A DNA stretch of 64,000 bases from Halapricum desulfuricans (GTDB taxonomy: Archaea > Halobacteriota > Halobacteria > Halobacteriales > Haloarculaceae): NCBI RefSeq assembly GCF_017094525.1, contig NZ_CP064788.1, positions 1,907,030-1,971,029 of the forward strand, in the 5' to 3' direction. The translations under genes were made by a program, and so were the position numbers. The notes under the pieces are model-generated. The model saw only the letters and a list, made by a program, of their open reading frames with translations. It was not told the DNA's origin and did no database searches. Below are positions 43,029 to 52,650 of this stretch, in pieces (position 1 is the first letter of the stretch; each line of letters begins with the position of its first letter).

Positions 43029-44249
43029 ATGACGCGGGTGATCCACACGGGCGACACGCACCTGGGGTATCAGCAGTACCACGAACCCGCCCGTCGGGAG
43101 GACTTTCTATCGGCGTTCCGGCAGGTGATCGAGGACGCCGTCGCCGAGGACGTCGACGCGGTCGTCCACGCCGGCGACCTGTTTCACGACCGCCGACCGG
43201 GACTCGCCGACATCATGGGCACGCTGTCGGTCCTGCGGACGCTCGAGGACGCCTCGATCCCGTTTCTCGCCATCGTGGGCAACCACGAGACCAAGCGCGA
43301 CGCCCAGTGGCTGGACCTGTTCGAGTCGCTGGGGCTGGCCACTCGGCTGGGAGCCGAGCCGGTGACGATCGACGGGACGGCCTTCTACGGGCTCGATTAC
43401 GTCCCCAAGTCCCAGCGTTCGTCGCTTGCGTACGACTTCGAGCCCAACGACGCCGACCACGCGGCGCTGGTGGCACACGGGCTCTTCCAGCCGTTCGATC
43501 ACGGCGACTGGGACGCCGAGGCGGTGCTCGCGGAATCGCCCGTCGACTTCGACGCGATGTTGCTCGGCGACGATCACACCCCCAAACGCGCCGAAGTCGG
43601 GGACACGTGGCTGACCTACTGTGGCTCGACCGAACGCACGAGCGGCTCCGAGCGGGACGATCGCGGGTACAATCTCGTCACCTTCGATGAGGGGGTCGAC
43701 ATCCGCCGGCGCGGCCTGCCGACCCGCGAGTTCGTCTTCGTCGACGTCGCACTCGAGGCTGGCGAGGGGTACGGTCGCGTCCGCGATCGCGTCCTGCAAC
43801 ACGACCTTGAGGACGCGGTCGTCATCGTGACGATCGAGGGCGACGGCGAGCCGATCACGCCCGCGGAGGTCGAGACGGTCGCGCTGGAGGACGGGGCGCT
43901 GGTCGCTCGCGTCAACGACCGCCGGGAGATCGAGCCGGACGAGGAGGTGTCGATCTCGTTCGCGGACCCGGATGACGCTGTTCGTGAACGGATCCGCGAG
44001 CTGGGACTGAGCCCGGCCGCGCGGGACATCGACGAGACCGTCCGCGCGAGCAAGGTCGCCGACTCGAACGTCGCCGATCGCGTCCAGCAGCGCGTCGCCG
44101 GGATCGTCGAGCAGGCCGATCCGGGCGCGTTCGAGGCGGCCGAGGGCGAACCCGACGCCGCGTCCTCCGACGACGCATCTGACACCGGATCGGCCGAGGT
44201 CGCGCAGTCGGACGGGGACGGACAGGCCACCATGGAGGAATACCTATGA
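43029..44249 (+). CDS. mre11: DNA double-strand break repair nuclease Mre11
   Basis: In this 406-residue calcineurin-like phosphoesterase the metal-binding motifs are present: HTGDTHLGY (D9, H11), [19 protein letters not shown] and GDDHTPKRA (the last altered from the usual GHxH). The C-terminal 110 residues hold the Rad50-binding region and an acidic tail ending ATMEEYL. It overlaps rad50 by 4 bases. The complex resects broken DNA ends. Confidence 0.95.
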   Translation: MTRVIHTGDTHLGYQQYHEPARREDFLSAFRQVIEDAVAEDVDAVVHAGDLFHDRRPGLADIMGTLSVLRTLEDASIPFLAIVGNHETKRDAQWLDLFESLGLATRLGAEPVTIDGTAFYGLDYVPKSQRSSLAYDFEPNDADHAALVAHGLFQPFDHGDWDAEAVLAESPVDFDAMLLGDDHTPKRAEVGDTWLTYCGSTERTSGSERDDRGYNLVTFDEGVDIRRRGLPTREFVFVDVALEAGEGYGRVRDRVLQHDLEDAVVIVTIEGDGEPITPAEVETVALEDGALVARVNDRREIEPDEEVSISFADPDDAVRERIRELGLSPAARDIDETVRASKVADSNVADRVQQRVAGIVEQADPGAFEAAEGEPDAASSDDASDTGSAEVAQSDGDGQATMEEYL

Positions 44250-46927
44250 AATTCACGCGCATCTCCCTGGAGAACTTCAAGTGCTACGGCGACGCCGATC
44301 TGCGTCTGGATCCGGGCGTGACGGTCATCCACGGCGTCAACGGCAGCGGCAAGACGTCGCTGCTGGAGGCGGCGTTTTTCGCGCTGTACGGGGCCCGGGC
44401 GCTCGACGCGACGCTGGAGGAGGTCGTCACGACCGGGGCCGAGGAGACGGTCGTCGAGCTGTGGTTCACTCACGCCGGGGGCGAGTACTACCTCAAGCGC
44501 CGCGTCCGGGCGACCGGCGAGCGCCCGACGACCGCCGAGTGCGTGCTGGAGGGGCCGGAGGCGACCTACGACGGTGCCAGAGACGTCGGCGATCGCGTCG
44601 CCGAGCTCCTTCGCATGGATCACGAGGCGTTCGTCAATTGCGCGTACGTCCGTCAGGGCGAGGTCAACAAGCTGATCAACGCGACTCCGGGCGAACGTCA
44701 GGACATGATCGACGAACTCCTGCAGCTTGGCAAGCTCGAGGGCTACCGCTCGCGGGCCAGCGACGCCCGCGTCGGTGTCGGTCGCGTCCGCGACGACAAG
44801 CAGGGTGCGCTCGCACAGCTCGACGAACAGATCGAGGCCAAAGAGGACAAGGACTTGCCCGGGACGCTCAACGAACTCCAGACAGAGCTTCAGGAAGTCA
44901 ACTCGGAGATCGACCGCTTCGAGGAGCAACGCGAGGCGGCCGTCGAGACCCTCGAAGAGGCCGAATCAGTCCTCGAAGAGTACGAACAGAAGCGTGAGGA
45001 ACTGGAGACCGTCGAGTCGGAGATCGAAGACCTGGAGGCGACGATCGCCGAGACGGAACGCGAGCGAGAGTCGCTGCAGTCGGAGCTCGGCGAGTTGCAA
45101 TCGACAGTCGAAGACCGCGAGGCGACGGCGCAGTCGGCCCTTGAGGAGTCGGATCTCGACGTCGACGCGGACGTCGCGGCCATCGAAGAACGACTCGCTG
45201 AACTCGACGAACGTGACGAACAGCTCCGGAACGAGATCGAGGAGCATCGACTCGAGGCCAGCGAACACGCCAGCGAGGCCGAAAGCGCACGCGATCGGGT
45301 CGACTCGCTGGAGTCACAGGCCGCCGAGAAGCGCCAGCGGGCGGACGAACTCGAAGCGGAAATCGAATCGGCCGAGTCGAAGCTCGACGAGCGGCGCGAG
45401 CGGATGGACGAACTCGACGAACAGATCGACGAGCTTCGCGCCCAGTTCGAGGACGCTCCGGTCGATGTCGGGGACGCCCAGCAGCACCGCGAAGCGATCG
45501 CCGACGATCTCGATACCGTCCGGGACGAACTGACGGAGCTATCGGCCGAGATCGACCGGCAACGGGAGGCCATCGAGGAAGCCGAGGCGCTGCTTGCGGC
45601 GGGCAAGTGTCCGGAGTGTGGTCAGGATGTCGAGGGCTCGCCCCACGTCGAATCGCTCGGCGAGCGCCGCGAGGACCTCGAGAAACTGAAAGACGAGCGT
45701 GGCGAACGCCGGCAACACCGCGACCGGCTGCAGGAACGACTCGAGCGGGCGGAGACGCTCGAAGACGCCGAAGACGAGATCGAGCGCCTGCGCGAGCGTC
45801 GCGAGACCGTCGAGGGACTGCTCGAGGAGCAGGCCGCCGATATCGAAAGCGACCGCGAGCGGATGACCGAACTCCGGGAGTCCGCAGCCGACCTCGAAGA
45901 GGAGGCCGAACAGGTGCTCGAAGACGCCGAGCAGGCCGAGCAACAGGCCGAACAGGCGCGCCAGCAGGTCGGGTCGATCAACGAGCGTCGGACCGAACTG
46001 AGAGAGCGGCGACAGCGACTCGAGGCGGCGCTCGAGGCACTTGAGGCGATCGACGACGCCGAACGCGAGATCGAGCGCCTGCGCGAGCGCCGCTCGGACC
46101 TCGCCGAGACGAACGGAGAGCGCCGCGAACGGCTCGCCGAGAAACGCGAGCGCCGATCCGAACTCGAAGAGGCGGCCGACGACTCGCAGATCGAGGCCGC
46201 AAAGGCGGAGAAACAGAACGCGACGGAGTACATCGAGCAGGTCGACGAGCAGTTAGCGTCGCTCCGGGAGCGTCGTGACGACCTGCAGAACCGGATCGGC
46301 GGCGTCAAGCAGGAGCTCGAAACGCTGGAAGAGCTTCGAGAACGGCGCGAGGAACTCGCGACGGTCCTCGAGCGGCTCGAATCGCTGTACGAGGAGACCG
46401 AACAGCTGGAATCGATGTACGGACAGCTCCGGGCGGAACTGCGCCGGCGCAACGTCGAGACCCTCGAACGGATGCTCAACGACACCTTCGAGTTGATCTA
46501 TCAGAACGCCTCTTACTCGCGCATCGAGCTGGACGGCGACTACGAGCTGACGATCCACCAGAAGAACGGCGACACGCTCGATCCCGAACAGCTGTCGGGC
46601 GGCGAGCGGGCGCTGTTCAACCTCTCGCTGCGGACCGCGATTTACCGCCTGCTGTCGGAGGGTATCGAGGGGACGGCCCCGATGCCGCCGCTGGTGCTCG
46701 ACGAGCCGACCGTCTTCCTCGATTCGGGACACGTCTCACAGCTCGTGGCACTGATCGAGCGGATGCGCGAGCTGGGCGTCGAGCAGATCGTCGTGGTCAG
46801 TCACGACGAGGAGCTGATCGGCGCGGCCGACGATCTCGTCCACGTCGAGAAAGACCCCACGAGCAACCGCTCGCACGTCGAGCGACTCGACTCGCCGGTC
46901 CTGGCGGAAGCCGTCGAGTCGGACTAG
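44246..46927 (+). CDS. rad50: DNA double-strand break repair ATPase Rad50
   Basis: This is an 893-residue SMC-like ATPase. Walker [10 protein letters not shown] (30-38), zinc hook C455-P-E-C458 in the middle of a very long coiled coil (about 180-720), ABC signature LSGGE (783-787) and Walker B LVLDEP (816-821) are all in place. The ATG lies in the mre11 stop. The last four bases overlap the convergent gene at 46924. Confidence 0.97.
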   Translation: MKFTRISLENFKCYGDADLRLDPGVTVIHGVNGSGKTSLLEAAFFALYGARALDATLEEVVTTGAEETVVELWFTHAGGEYYLKRRVRATGERPTTAECVLEGPEATYDGARDVGDRVAELLRMDHEAFVNCAYVRQGEVNKLINATPGERQDMIDELLQLGKLEGYRSRASDARVGVGRVRDDKQGALAQLDEQIEAKEDKDLPGTLNELQTELQEVNSEIDRFEEQREAAVETLEEAESVLEEYEQKREELETVESEIEDLEATIAETERERESLQSELGELQSTVEDREATAQSALEESDLDVDADVAAIEERLAELDERDEQLRNEIEEHRLEASEHASEAESARDRVDSLESQAAEKRQRADELEAEIESAESKLDERRERMDELDEQIDELRAQFEDAPVDVGDAQQHREAIADDLDTVRDELTELSAEIDRQREAIEEAEALLAAGKCPECGQDVEGSPHVESLGERREDLEKLKDERGERRQHRDRLQERLERAETLEDAEDEIERLRERRETVEGLLEEQAADIESDRERMTELRESAADLEEEAEQVLEDAEQAEQQAEQARQQVGSINERRTELRERRQRLEAALEALEAIDDAEREIERLRERRSDLAETNGERRERLAEKRERRSELEEAADDSQIEAAKAEKQNATEYIEQVDEQLASLRERRDDLQNRIGGVKQELETLEELRERREELATVLERLESLYEETEQLESMYGQLRAELRRRNVETLERMLNDTFELIYQNASYSRIELDGDYELTIHQKNGDTLDPEQLSGGERALFNLSLRTAIYRLLSEGIEGTAPMPPLVLDEPTVFLDSGHVSQLVALIERMRELGVEQIVVVSHDEELIGAADDLVHVEKDPTSNRSHVERLDSPVLAEAVESD

Positions 46928-47352
46928 TCGAGATCGGACGGAACCGGCGTACCGTCCGCCGCGATCGCGTCCTGTGCCGCGTCGGTCGTCCGGTAGCCCC
47001 GCTGGCCGTAGACGGTCGTCGGCACGATCAACCCGGCCGCCCGGAGTTCACTCGCGGTCCCGTTGAGTTCGCTCTCACAGGCGTCGAACCGATCGAGCAA
47101 CTGCCGCGCCGAGGCGGGACCGCCGACTGCCAGTTCGAGCACGAGTGCGAGCGCCCGTTCGGCGCGGTCCCGCGAACCGGAATCGCCAGCAGTGACGCCA
47201 AGCCAGTCGGCGAATTCGCTCGGATCCACCGCCGACAGTTCCGAACACGGTCGGGTCGTCATCGTTCCCTCCGGCAGCGCTCTGATCCGACATTCCTCGT
47301 CGCCCGAACGCTGGAGGATCCCGTAGGTCTCCCCGTCACTGACCAGCTGCAT
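46924..47352 (-). CDS. haloarchaeal hypothetical protein, convergent with rad50
   Basis: This 142-residue protein has a winged-helix-like C-terminal part ([47 protein letters not shown]). Its N-terminal part is beta-rich with two Cys. The stop overlaps the rad50 stop within a CTAG palindrome, so both end on the same bases. It may be a regulator; no family is recognised with certainty. Confidence 0.75.
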   Translation of the reverse strand: MQLVSDGETYGILQRSGDEECRIRALPEGTMTTRPCSELSAVDPSEFADWLGVTAGDSGSRDRAERALALVLELAVGGPASARQLLDRFDACESELNGTASELRAAGLIVPTTVYGQRGYRTTDAAQDAIAADGTPVPSDLD

Positions 47353-47473
47353 GATCGAACGGACGGTGCACGCGCCGAAAGCGGTTTCGACCGGGGCCAG
47401 TTCGGCCGCTGAGTCCGACTCTTCCGGTCCCGAAAGACACTTACAGCGCCATCTAATTATATCTCATTACACG

Positions 47474-48451
47474 ATGTCGAAGCAAGCCGAGTTCCCCGAG
47501 TATCTCGACGTCGATTACGCCGACGGCGAGGGGGAAGACCCCGAGGACTACAGGAGTATCGAGGACAAGATCGAGAAGGCGATTGAGGTCACCCGCGAGG
47601 GACTCCAGCAGTACGAGAATCCGGTCGTCATGTGGACCGGCGGCAAGGACTCGACGCTGACGCTGTACTTCGTCAAGGAGGTCGCCGACCGGTTCGATCT
47701 GGAGGTGCCGCCGGTCGTCTTTATCGACCACTACCAGCACTTCGACGAACTCATCGACTTCGTCGAGCACTGGGCCGACGAGTGGGACCTGGAGGTCATC
47801 TGGGCGCGAAACACCGATGTCGGCGACTACGTCGACGAGCACGGGCTGGAGCCGGGCGACGACATCCCGATCGACGCGCTCAGCGAGCACAATCAGCACC
47901 ACGTCCGAAACCTGCTGGAGTACGAGGAGGAGACGTTCCCGTTCCTGCTGGATACCTACGTCGGCAACCACCTGCTGAAGACGGTCGCGCTCAACGACAC
48001 CCTCGAAGCGCACGATGTCGACGCCGTCCTCTCGGGTGTGCGCTGGGACGAACAGGAGGCCCGCGCCGACGAGACGTTCTTCTCGCCGCGCCACGACCCG
48101 GACATCTATCCGCCTCACGACCGCGTCCAGCCGATCCTGCAGTTCACCGAAGCCGACGTCTGGGAGACGTTCTGGAACTTCGTCGTCCCGGACACCGTCG
48201 AGGCGTTCCCCGAAGACGGCTACGTACCCCAGGGCCAGGACGACTTGCCCGACGGCGTCGGGAAGGAAGACGTCCCCGTCTCGCCGAAGTACTTCGCCGG
48301 GTTCCGCTCGCTCGGCAGCGAGGTCAGCACGGACAAGGCCGCCGAAGAGCCCGCCTGGCTGCAGGACATGGCCAACACGACCGAGCGCGCCGGCCGCGCT
48401 CAGGACAAAGAGGACCTGATGGAACGGCTGCGCGACCTCGGCTACATGTGA
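47474..48451 (+). CDS. phosphoadenosine phosphosulfate reductase-family PP-loop protein
   Basis: This 325-residue protein carries the PP-loop TGGKDS (55-60) and the following VADRFDLEVPPVVFIDHYQHFDE segment of the CysH/CysD family. LSGVRWDEQEARADETFF matches the second nucleotide-binding region. It is in a form found in haloarchaea beside other sulfur or nucleotide genes; the exact reaction (PAPS reduction or ATP sulfurylase-like) is uncertain. An 81-bp palindrome follows 22 bases after its stop. Confidence 0.88.
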   Translation: MSKQAEFPEYLDVDYADGEGEDPEDYRSIEDKIEKAIEVTREGLQQYENPVVMWTGGKDSTLTLYFVKEVADRFDLEVPPVVFIDHYQHFDELIDFVEHWADEWDLEVIWARNTDVGDYVDEHGLEPGDDIPIDALSEHNQHHVRNLLEYEEETFPFLLDTYVGNHLLKTVALNDTLEAHDVDAVLSGVRWDEQEARADETFFSPRHDPDIYPPHDRVQPILQFTEADVWETFWNFVVPDTVEAFPEDGYVPQGQDDLPDGVGKEDVPVSPKYFAGFRSLGSEVSTDKAAEEPAWLQDMANTTERAGRAQDKEDLMERLRDLGYM

Positions 48452-48473
48452 TGGTGACTGGCCGGTAGGACTC

Positions 48474-48554
48474 ATACGGTCGGTTGTAACGATTTACCGG
48501 TACGATCGCATACCGGGTGCGATCGATCCGGAACAGACTTACAACCGACCGTAT
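48474..48554. repeat. 81-bp nested palindromic element, copy 2
   Basis: It has the same 16-bp terminal inverted repeats (ATACGGTCGGTTGTAA and complement) and inner palindrome as the copy at 42312-42392, with three base differences near the centre. It lies 22 bases after the PP-loop gene stop and 57 bases before the next ATG. No target duplication is seen at its edges. Confidence 0.95.
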
Positions 48555-48611
48555 CAAAGTCGACGCCCCCGATACGACGTATTTTTGCTCGTCGCGGCGT
48601 TACAGCGAGCG

Positions 48612-49130
48612 ATGACAGACGAGTTGCCCGACGCGGTGCGCGAGGCGTTCGAGGCCCGCGATAGCTACGACCTGCGGGACGACCACGCGCTCGTGACGAC
48701 GACGGCGTTCGACGCGAGAGTGACAGTCGAAGCGACCGAGGCCGACTGGAACAGTCAGTACGTCGTGACAGTCGAGGTTCCGACGCTGTCGGCGGCCGTC
48801 GAGGACGTCGTCGGCCCGGCCGTCGAGGACGGCTGGTTCGAGACGCTCGAACGCCGACTCGAGGACGCCCCGATGGCAACGCGTGCGAACCTCGAACTGG
48901 ACGCCTTCGAGGTCCGGCGCGAAGACCAGCGCGTCGAGATCGCCTACGCCTTCACGCTCGGGAGCGAGTCCCAGGCGGCCGATATCGCGAAGACGCTCGT
49001 CGAGTACGTCGAGGGGACCTACGTCGAGGGGATCGTTCCCGGGTACGACTACCGACCGCCGGTTTCGGGACTGCTCGATCAGGCGCAGTCCGGGGACGCC
49101 GCGGGCGAGCGTGGCGGGACGCCGCTGTAG
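48612..49130 (+). CDS. haloarchaeal hypothetical protein (DUF5813-like)
   Basis: This 172-residue acidic protein has an alternating beta/alpha pattern (ARVTVEATEADWNSQYVVTVEVPTLSAAVEDVVGPAVEDGWFETLERRL) found in haloarchaeal proteins annotated, from memory, as DUF5813. The function is unknown. It is separated from the PP-loop gene by the palindromic element and is convergent with the Lrp-like gene. Confidence 0.75.
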   Translation: MTDELPDAVREAFEARDSYDLRDDHALVTTTAFDARVTVEATEADWNSQYVVTVEVPTLSAAVEDVVGPAVEDGWFETLERRLEDAPMATRANLELDAFEVRREDQRVEIAYAFTLGSESQAADIAKTLVEYVEGTYVEGIVPGYDYRPPVSGLLDQAQSGDAAGERGGTPL

Positions 49131-49155
49131 GGACAGGCCAATCGCATCCGGTCGG

Positions 49156-49386
49156 CTAGTCCATCGCGATGTACGTCTGCGTTCCCTCGACGCCGTCGAT
49201 CTCCTGGATGTGCGTGGCGGCGATGTCTTTGACGTGTGCCGGCGAGTCGACCTCGACCTTCGCGATGAGGTCGACGTCGCCGGCGACGATGTGCGCCTCG
49301 ACAACGCCGTCGAGTCCTTCGATCGCAGATTTGAGTCGATCCGCCTCGCCAGTGTGAGCTTTGACCATAACGTATGCGATAACCAT
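49156..49386 (-). CDS. stand-alone Lrp/AsnC ligand-binding (RAM) domain protein
   Basis: This 76-residue protein consists only of the AsnC-type effector domain (YVMVKAHTGEADRLKSAIEGLDGVVEAHIVAGDVDLIAKVEV) and has no DNA-binding part. Such proteins bind amino acids or modulate full Lrp regulators and K+ uptake proteins. It ends a two-gene minus-strand operon behind trkA, with 2 bases between. Its paralogue lies at 50163. Confidence 0.9.
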   Translation of the reverse strand: MVIAYVMVKAHTGEADRLKSAIEGLDGVVEAHIVAGDVDLIAKVEVDSPAHVKDIAATHIQEIDGVEGTQTYIAMD

Positions 49387-49388
49387 GT

Positions 49389-50072
49389 TCAGGCACCTCC
49401 GAGCGCCGCGCGGCCGGTTTCTCCGACGACGATACTCCGAACGTCCCCGAGAGCGTCGAAATCAGCGACGACGACCAGCCGGTCGCCGTCCTCCAGCGAC
49501 ACGTCGTCCGTTGGGACGGTCATCGGTTCACCCTCCTTGCCGAAGGCGAGCAGACGGCTGTTGGCGGGCAGTTCGAGTTCGCTGATGCTGTAGCCCTGGA
49601 CCGGCGACGCCGCGTTGATCGTCAGCTCGACGAGCTGGACGTCGTGGGCGACGTCGGCGATCGCCCGGATGTTCCCGCCGAGCAACGCGTTCTTGGTGGC
49701 GATCGCTCCGAGACGTTCCGGGTAGACGACCTCGTCGACCTCGTCGGCGTATTTGCGGTAGATTTCTTCCCGGTAATCCTCGTCGATCCGCATGACTGTT
49801 CGACAGCCGTAGTGGTCGGCGATCAGGCACGCGAGGAAGTTGGTGTTGAGATCGCCAGTCAACCCGCCGAGCGCGTCGGCCGATTCGACGTCCGCTTGCT
49901 GTAACGTCGATTCGAGCGCGCCGTCGCCCTCGACGACGGTGAACCCGTCTGCACTGGCCCGTTCGGCCCGCTCGCCCGATCGCTCGACGAGCACGACCTC
50001 GTGGCCGCTCTCGCGGAGCGCGCGGGCCGTCCGTAACCCGACGCGTCCTGCACCCACGATAACGTATCGCAT
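49389..50072 (-). CDS. trkA: TrkA-family K+ transport regulator
   Basis: This 227-residue protein has an N-terminal RCK_N domain with the NAD-binding pattern RYVIVGAGRVGLRTARALRESGHEVVLVERSGERA, and a C-terminal RCK_C domain (about 150-220). I chose ATG 50072 at the motif; a longer frame upstream has no similarity. It regulates a Trk-type potassium channel, which is not in the window. It is divergent from the Lrp-like gene at 50163. Confidence 0.93.
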   Translation of the reverse strand: MRYVIVGAGRVGLRTARALRESGHEVVLVERSGERAERASADGFTVVEGDGALESTLQQADVESADALGGLTGDLNTNFLACLIADHYGCRTVMRIDEDYREEIYRKYADEVDEVVYPERLGAIATKNALLGGNIRAIADVAHDVQLVELTINAASPVQGYSISELELPANSRLLAFGKEGEPMTVPTDDVSLEDGDRLVVVADFDALGDVRSIVVGETGRAALGGA

Positions 50073-50162
50073 ATGGGGGAATATACTGACCGGGGGAATA
50101 AAGGTATGCACCGCGGCAGGGGCGCAACTTACTTGCTATGTGATATTGTACCATACATCATA

Positions 50163-50393
50163 ATGGTCCGGGCGTTCGTTATGATCAAGACGGCAGCGGG
50201 GAAGTCAGAGGAGCTACTGGCCTCGATCGGCGCGGTCACGGGCGTCGAGGAAGCGCACATCGTCGCCGGACAGTACGACATCATCGCCGAGACCGACGGC
50301 GAGGACGTCTACGAAGTGATGCAGTCGGTTTCCGGCGAGATCCGCGGTCTCGACGGCGTCTCGGACACGCGGACGTACATCTCGCTGGAGTGA
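50163..50393 (+). CDS. stand-alone Lrp/AsnC ligand-binding (RAM) domain protein, second copy
   Basis: This 76-residue protein has the same length as the 49156 gene product and is clearly related to it (AFVMIKTAAGKSEELLASIG, EEAHIVAGQYDIIAETD, RTYISLE). It has no DNA-binding part. It is transcribed divergently from trkA, so the two RAM proteins flank the K+ regulator. A joint role in K+ or amino-acid sensing is inferred. Confidence 0.9.
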   Translation: MVRAFVMIKTAAGKSEELLASIGAVTGVEEAHIVAGQYDIIAETDGEDVYEVMQSVSGEIRGLDGVSDTRTYISLE

Positions 50394-50452
50394 GCTCCGG
50401 CGTCGGTTGCCGCGAGCGATACGGCAAAGCGTATCGAATCGGTATCGCGGGT

Positions 50453-50776
50453 ATGGTCGACGTCGCGGACGCGATCGGTCTCTCGGTCATCCTTTTGCTC
50501 AACAGCGCCATCGCGGCGTTGCTAACCCGGTTTTTCAGGGTCCGACTGGAAACCGCCTGGGGGAGTCTGACCTATGTCGCGTTCGTGGGGACGATCGTGC
50601 TGATAGCGACGACGCTCGTTCTCGGGGGCGGACTGGGGCTCGGTCCGAACCTCGGCTCGCCGGCGGTGGTCGTCATGGGCGTGGTCGTCCTGCCGCTGTC
50701 GCTCGGGGCGACGTTCGATTACTTCTGGATGCCCGCACCGGAGGAGATCGAGTTGCCCGATCGCCGGGCGACGTGA
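50453..50776 (+). CDS. small membrane protein of unknown function
   Basis: This 107-residue protein has three hydrophobic segments (IGLSVILLLNSAIAALLTRFF; SLTYVAFVGTIVLIATTLVLGG; SPAVVVMGVVVLPLSLGATFDYFWMP). It ends with the charged EEIELPDRRAT. Starting 59 bases after the Lrp-like gene, it may share its transcript. Family unknown. Confidence 0.75.
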   Translation: MVDVADAIGLSVILLLNSAIAALLTRFFRVRLETAWGSLTYVAFVGTIVLIATTLVLGGGLGLGPNLGSPAVVVMGVVVLPLSLGATFDYFWMPAPEEIELPDRRAT

Positions 50777-50858
50777 CCGCGGCCGGGACACGCGGCGGTC
50801 GGCCCCACGGCGTTCTCGGTGGAAACACACTTTGTGTCCCGGACTGCAACGGACGGGT

Positions 50859-51848
50859 ATGGTCACGTCTAGCGCCCCTGGGAAGGTGTATCTCTTCGGG
50901 GAACACGCGGTCGTCTACGGCGAGCCGGCCGTCCCCTGCGCGATCGAACGCCGCGCCCGGATCACTGCCGAACGTCGAGGCGACGACAGACTGCGCGTCA
51001 ACGCGACCGACCTGACGCTCGACGGGTTCACCGTCGAATACGACGGCGACGCGACCGGGACGCCGGACGTCGACGTCGCCGAGCCGTTGCTCGAAGAGGG
51101 GATGGGCTACGTCAACGAGGCGATCGAACAGGCCCGCGACGCGGCCGACGCGCCCGACGCCGGATTCGACGTCACGATCGAGAGTTCGATCCCGCTCGGT
51201 GCCGGACTCGGCTCCTCCGCCGCAGTCGTGACTGCGGCCATCGACGCCGCGACGCGCGAACTGGGCGTCGAACTCGACGCCGCGGAGATCGCCGACCGTG
51301 CCTACCACGTCGAGTACGAGGTACAGGACGGCCAGGCCTCCCGTGCGGACACGTTCTGCTCGGCGATGGGCGGGGCGGTCCGCGTCGAGAGCGACGACTG
51401 TCGGCGGATCGACGACGTGCCGAACCTCCCGTTCGTGATCGGCTACGACGGCGGTTCGGGCGACACCGGCGCGCTGGTCGCCGGGGTCAGAGACCTTCGC
51501 GAGGAGTACGACTTCGCCGCCGACACCGTCGGGGCGATCGGCGACATCGTTCGACAGGGCGAGCAGGCGCTCGAGGCCGGGGATCTCGAGGAACTGGGCG
51601 AACTGATGGACTTCAACCACGGTCTGCTGTCAGCGCTGGGCGTCTCCTCGCGCACGCTCGACGCGATGGTCTGGGCGGCCCGCGAGGGGGACGCGCTCGG
51701 CGCGAAACTGACCGGTGCTGGCGGCGGCGGCTGTATCGTCGCGCTCGATCCGGACGACGGAACCGAGACGGCACTCCGCTACACGCAGGGCTGTGAGTCG
51801 GTCTTCCGGGCGGAACTGGACACCGAAGGCGTACGGGTGGAATCGTGA
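50859..51848 (+). CDS. mvk: mevalonate kinase
   Basis: This 329-residue GHMP kinase opens with SSAPGKVYLFGEHAVVYGEPA, carries the ATP loop PLGAGLGSSAAV (112-123) and ends with KLTGAGGGGCIVAL. It phosphorylates mevalonate for isoprenoid lipid synthesis. Its stop overlaps the start of the isopentenyl phosphate kinase gene, which fits the archaeal mevalonate route. Confidence 0.95.
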   Translation: MVTSSAPGKVYLFGEHAVVYGEPAVPCAIERRARITAERRGDDRLRVNATDLTLDGFTVEYDGDATGTPDVDVAEPLLEEGMGYVNEAIEQARDAADAPDAGFDVTIESSIPLGAGLGSSAAVVTAAIDAATRELGVELDAAEIADRAYHVEYEVQDGQASRADTFCSAMGGAVRVESDDCRRIDDVPNLPFVIGYDGGSGDTGALVAGVRDLREEYDFAADTVGAIGDIVRQGEQALEAGDLEELGELMDFNHGLLSALGVSSRTLDAMVWAAREGDALGAKLTGAGGGGCIVALDPDDGTETALRYTQGCESVFRAELDTEGVRVES

Positions 51849-52591
51849 CGACAGTCCTCAAACTCGGCGGGAGCGTCGTCACCGACAAAGACGAGCCGGA
51901 AACCGTCGACCGGGCAGCGCTGACGGACGCGGCGGACGCGATCGCCGAGGCGAACGGCGACCTCGTCGTAGTTCACGGCGGCGGGAGCTTCGGACACCCT
52001 TCTGCCGCCGCTCACGGCGTCACCGACGCGGCAGGAACCCACGACGCGGCCGGCATCCGCGAAATCCACGACGCGATGGGCGAACTGAACGCGGCCGTCG
52101 TCGGGGCGCTGCAGGATCGGGACGTGCCCGCGCTTCCCGTTCGCCCGCTCTCGGTCGCCTACCGTGACGACGGCGGGGGGACTGCGTTCCCCTCCGAACC
52201 GGTCGCGACGATGCTCGCGGAGAGGTTCGTCCCGGTCGCCCACGGCGACGTGGTGGCCCAGCGCGGCGCGGGAGCGACGATCCTCAGCGGCGACGAGATT
52301 GTCACGCTGCTGGCCGAGCGACTGGACGCCGACCGCGTCGGGGTCTGTTCGACCGTCCCGGGCGTCCTCGACGGCGACGGCGAGGTGATCGACCGGATCG
52401 ACGACTTCGAGGCGGTCGCGTCGGCGCTGGGCGAGAGCGAGGCGACCGACGTGACCGGGGGCATGGCCGCGAAGATACGGGCGCTGCTGGAACTGGAGAC
52501 GCCGGCGTCGGTGTTCGGGCCGGCACAGTTGCGGACGTTCCTCTCGGGCGGTCGCCCCGGGACGCTCGTCGCTCGGGACTCGACACCATAG
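51845..52591 (+). CDS. ipk: isopentenyl phosphate kinase
   Basis: This 248-residue amino-acid-kinase-fold enzyme has KLGGSVVTDK at the N-terminus and HGGGSFGHP with H51, the residue that distinguishes IPK from related kinases. It converts isopentenyl phosphate to isopentenyl diphosphate, the last step of the alternative archaeal mevalonate pathway. GTG start, overlapping mvk by 4 bases. Confidence 0.95.
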   Translation: MTTVLKLGGSVVTDKDEPETVDRAALTDAADAIAEANGDLVVVHGGGSFGHPSAAAHGVTDAAGTHDAAGIREIHDAMGELNAAVVGALQDRDVPALPVRPLSVAYRDDGGGTAFPSEPVATMLAERFVPVAHGDVVAQRGAGATILSGDEIVTLLAERLDADRVGVCSTVPGVLDGDGEVIDRIDDFEAVASALGESEATDVTGGMAAKIRALLELETPASVFGPAQLRTFLSGGRPGTLVARDSTP

Positions 52592-52650
52592 AAGCCGGGC
52601 GAGACTGCCGGAGGCGTCGGGGTTTAGCCCGGCCGTCCCGAACCGCGGGC

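Noticed and set aside
45622-46485. Ser-rich minus-strand ORFs inside rad50
   Set aside because: Reverse frames of Glu/Arg-rich coiled coil give Ser/Arg/Leu repeats; no independent evidence.
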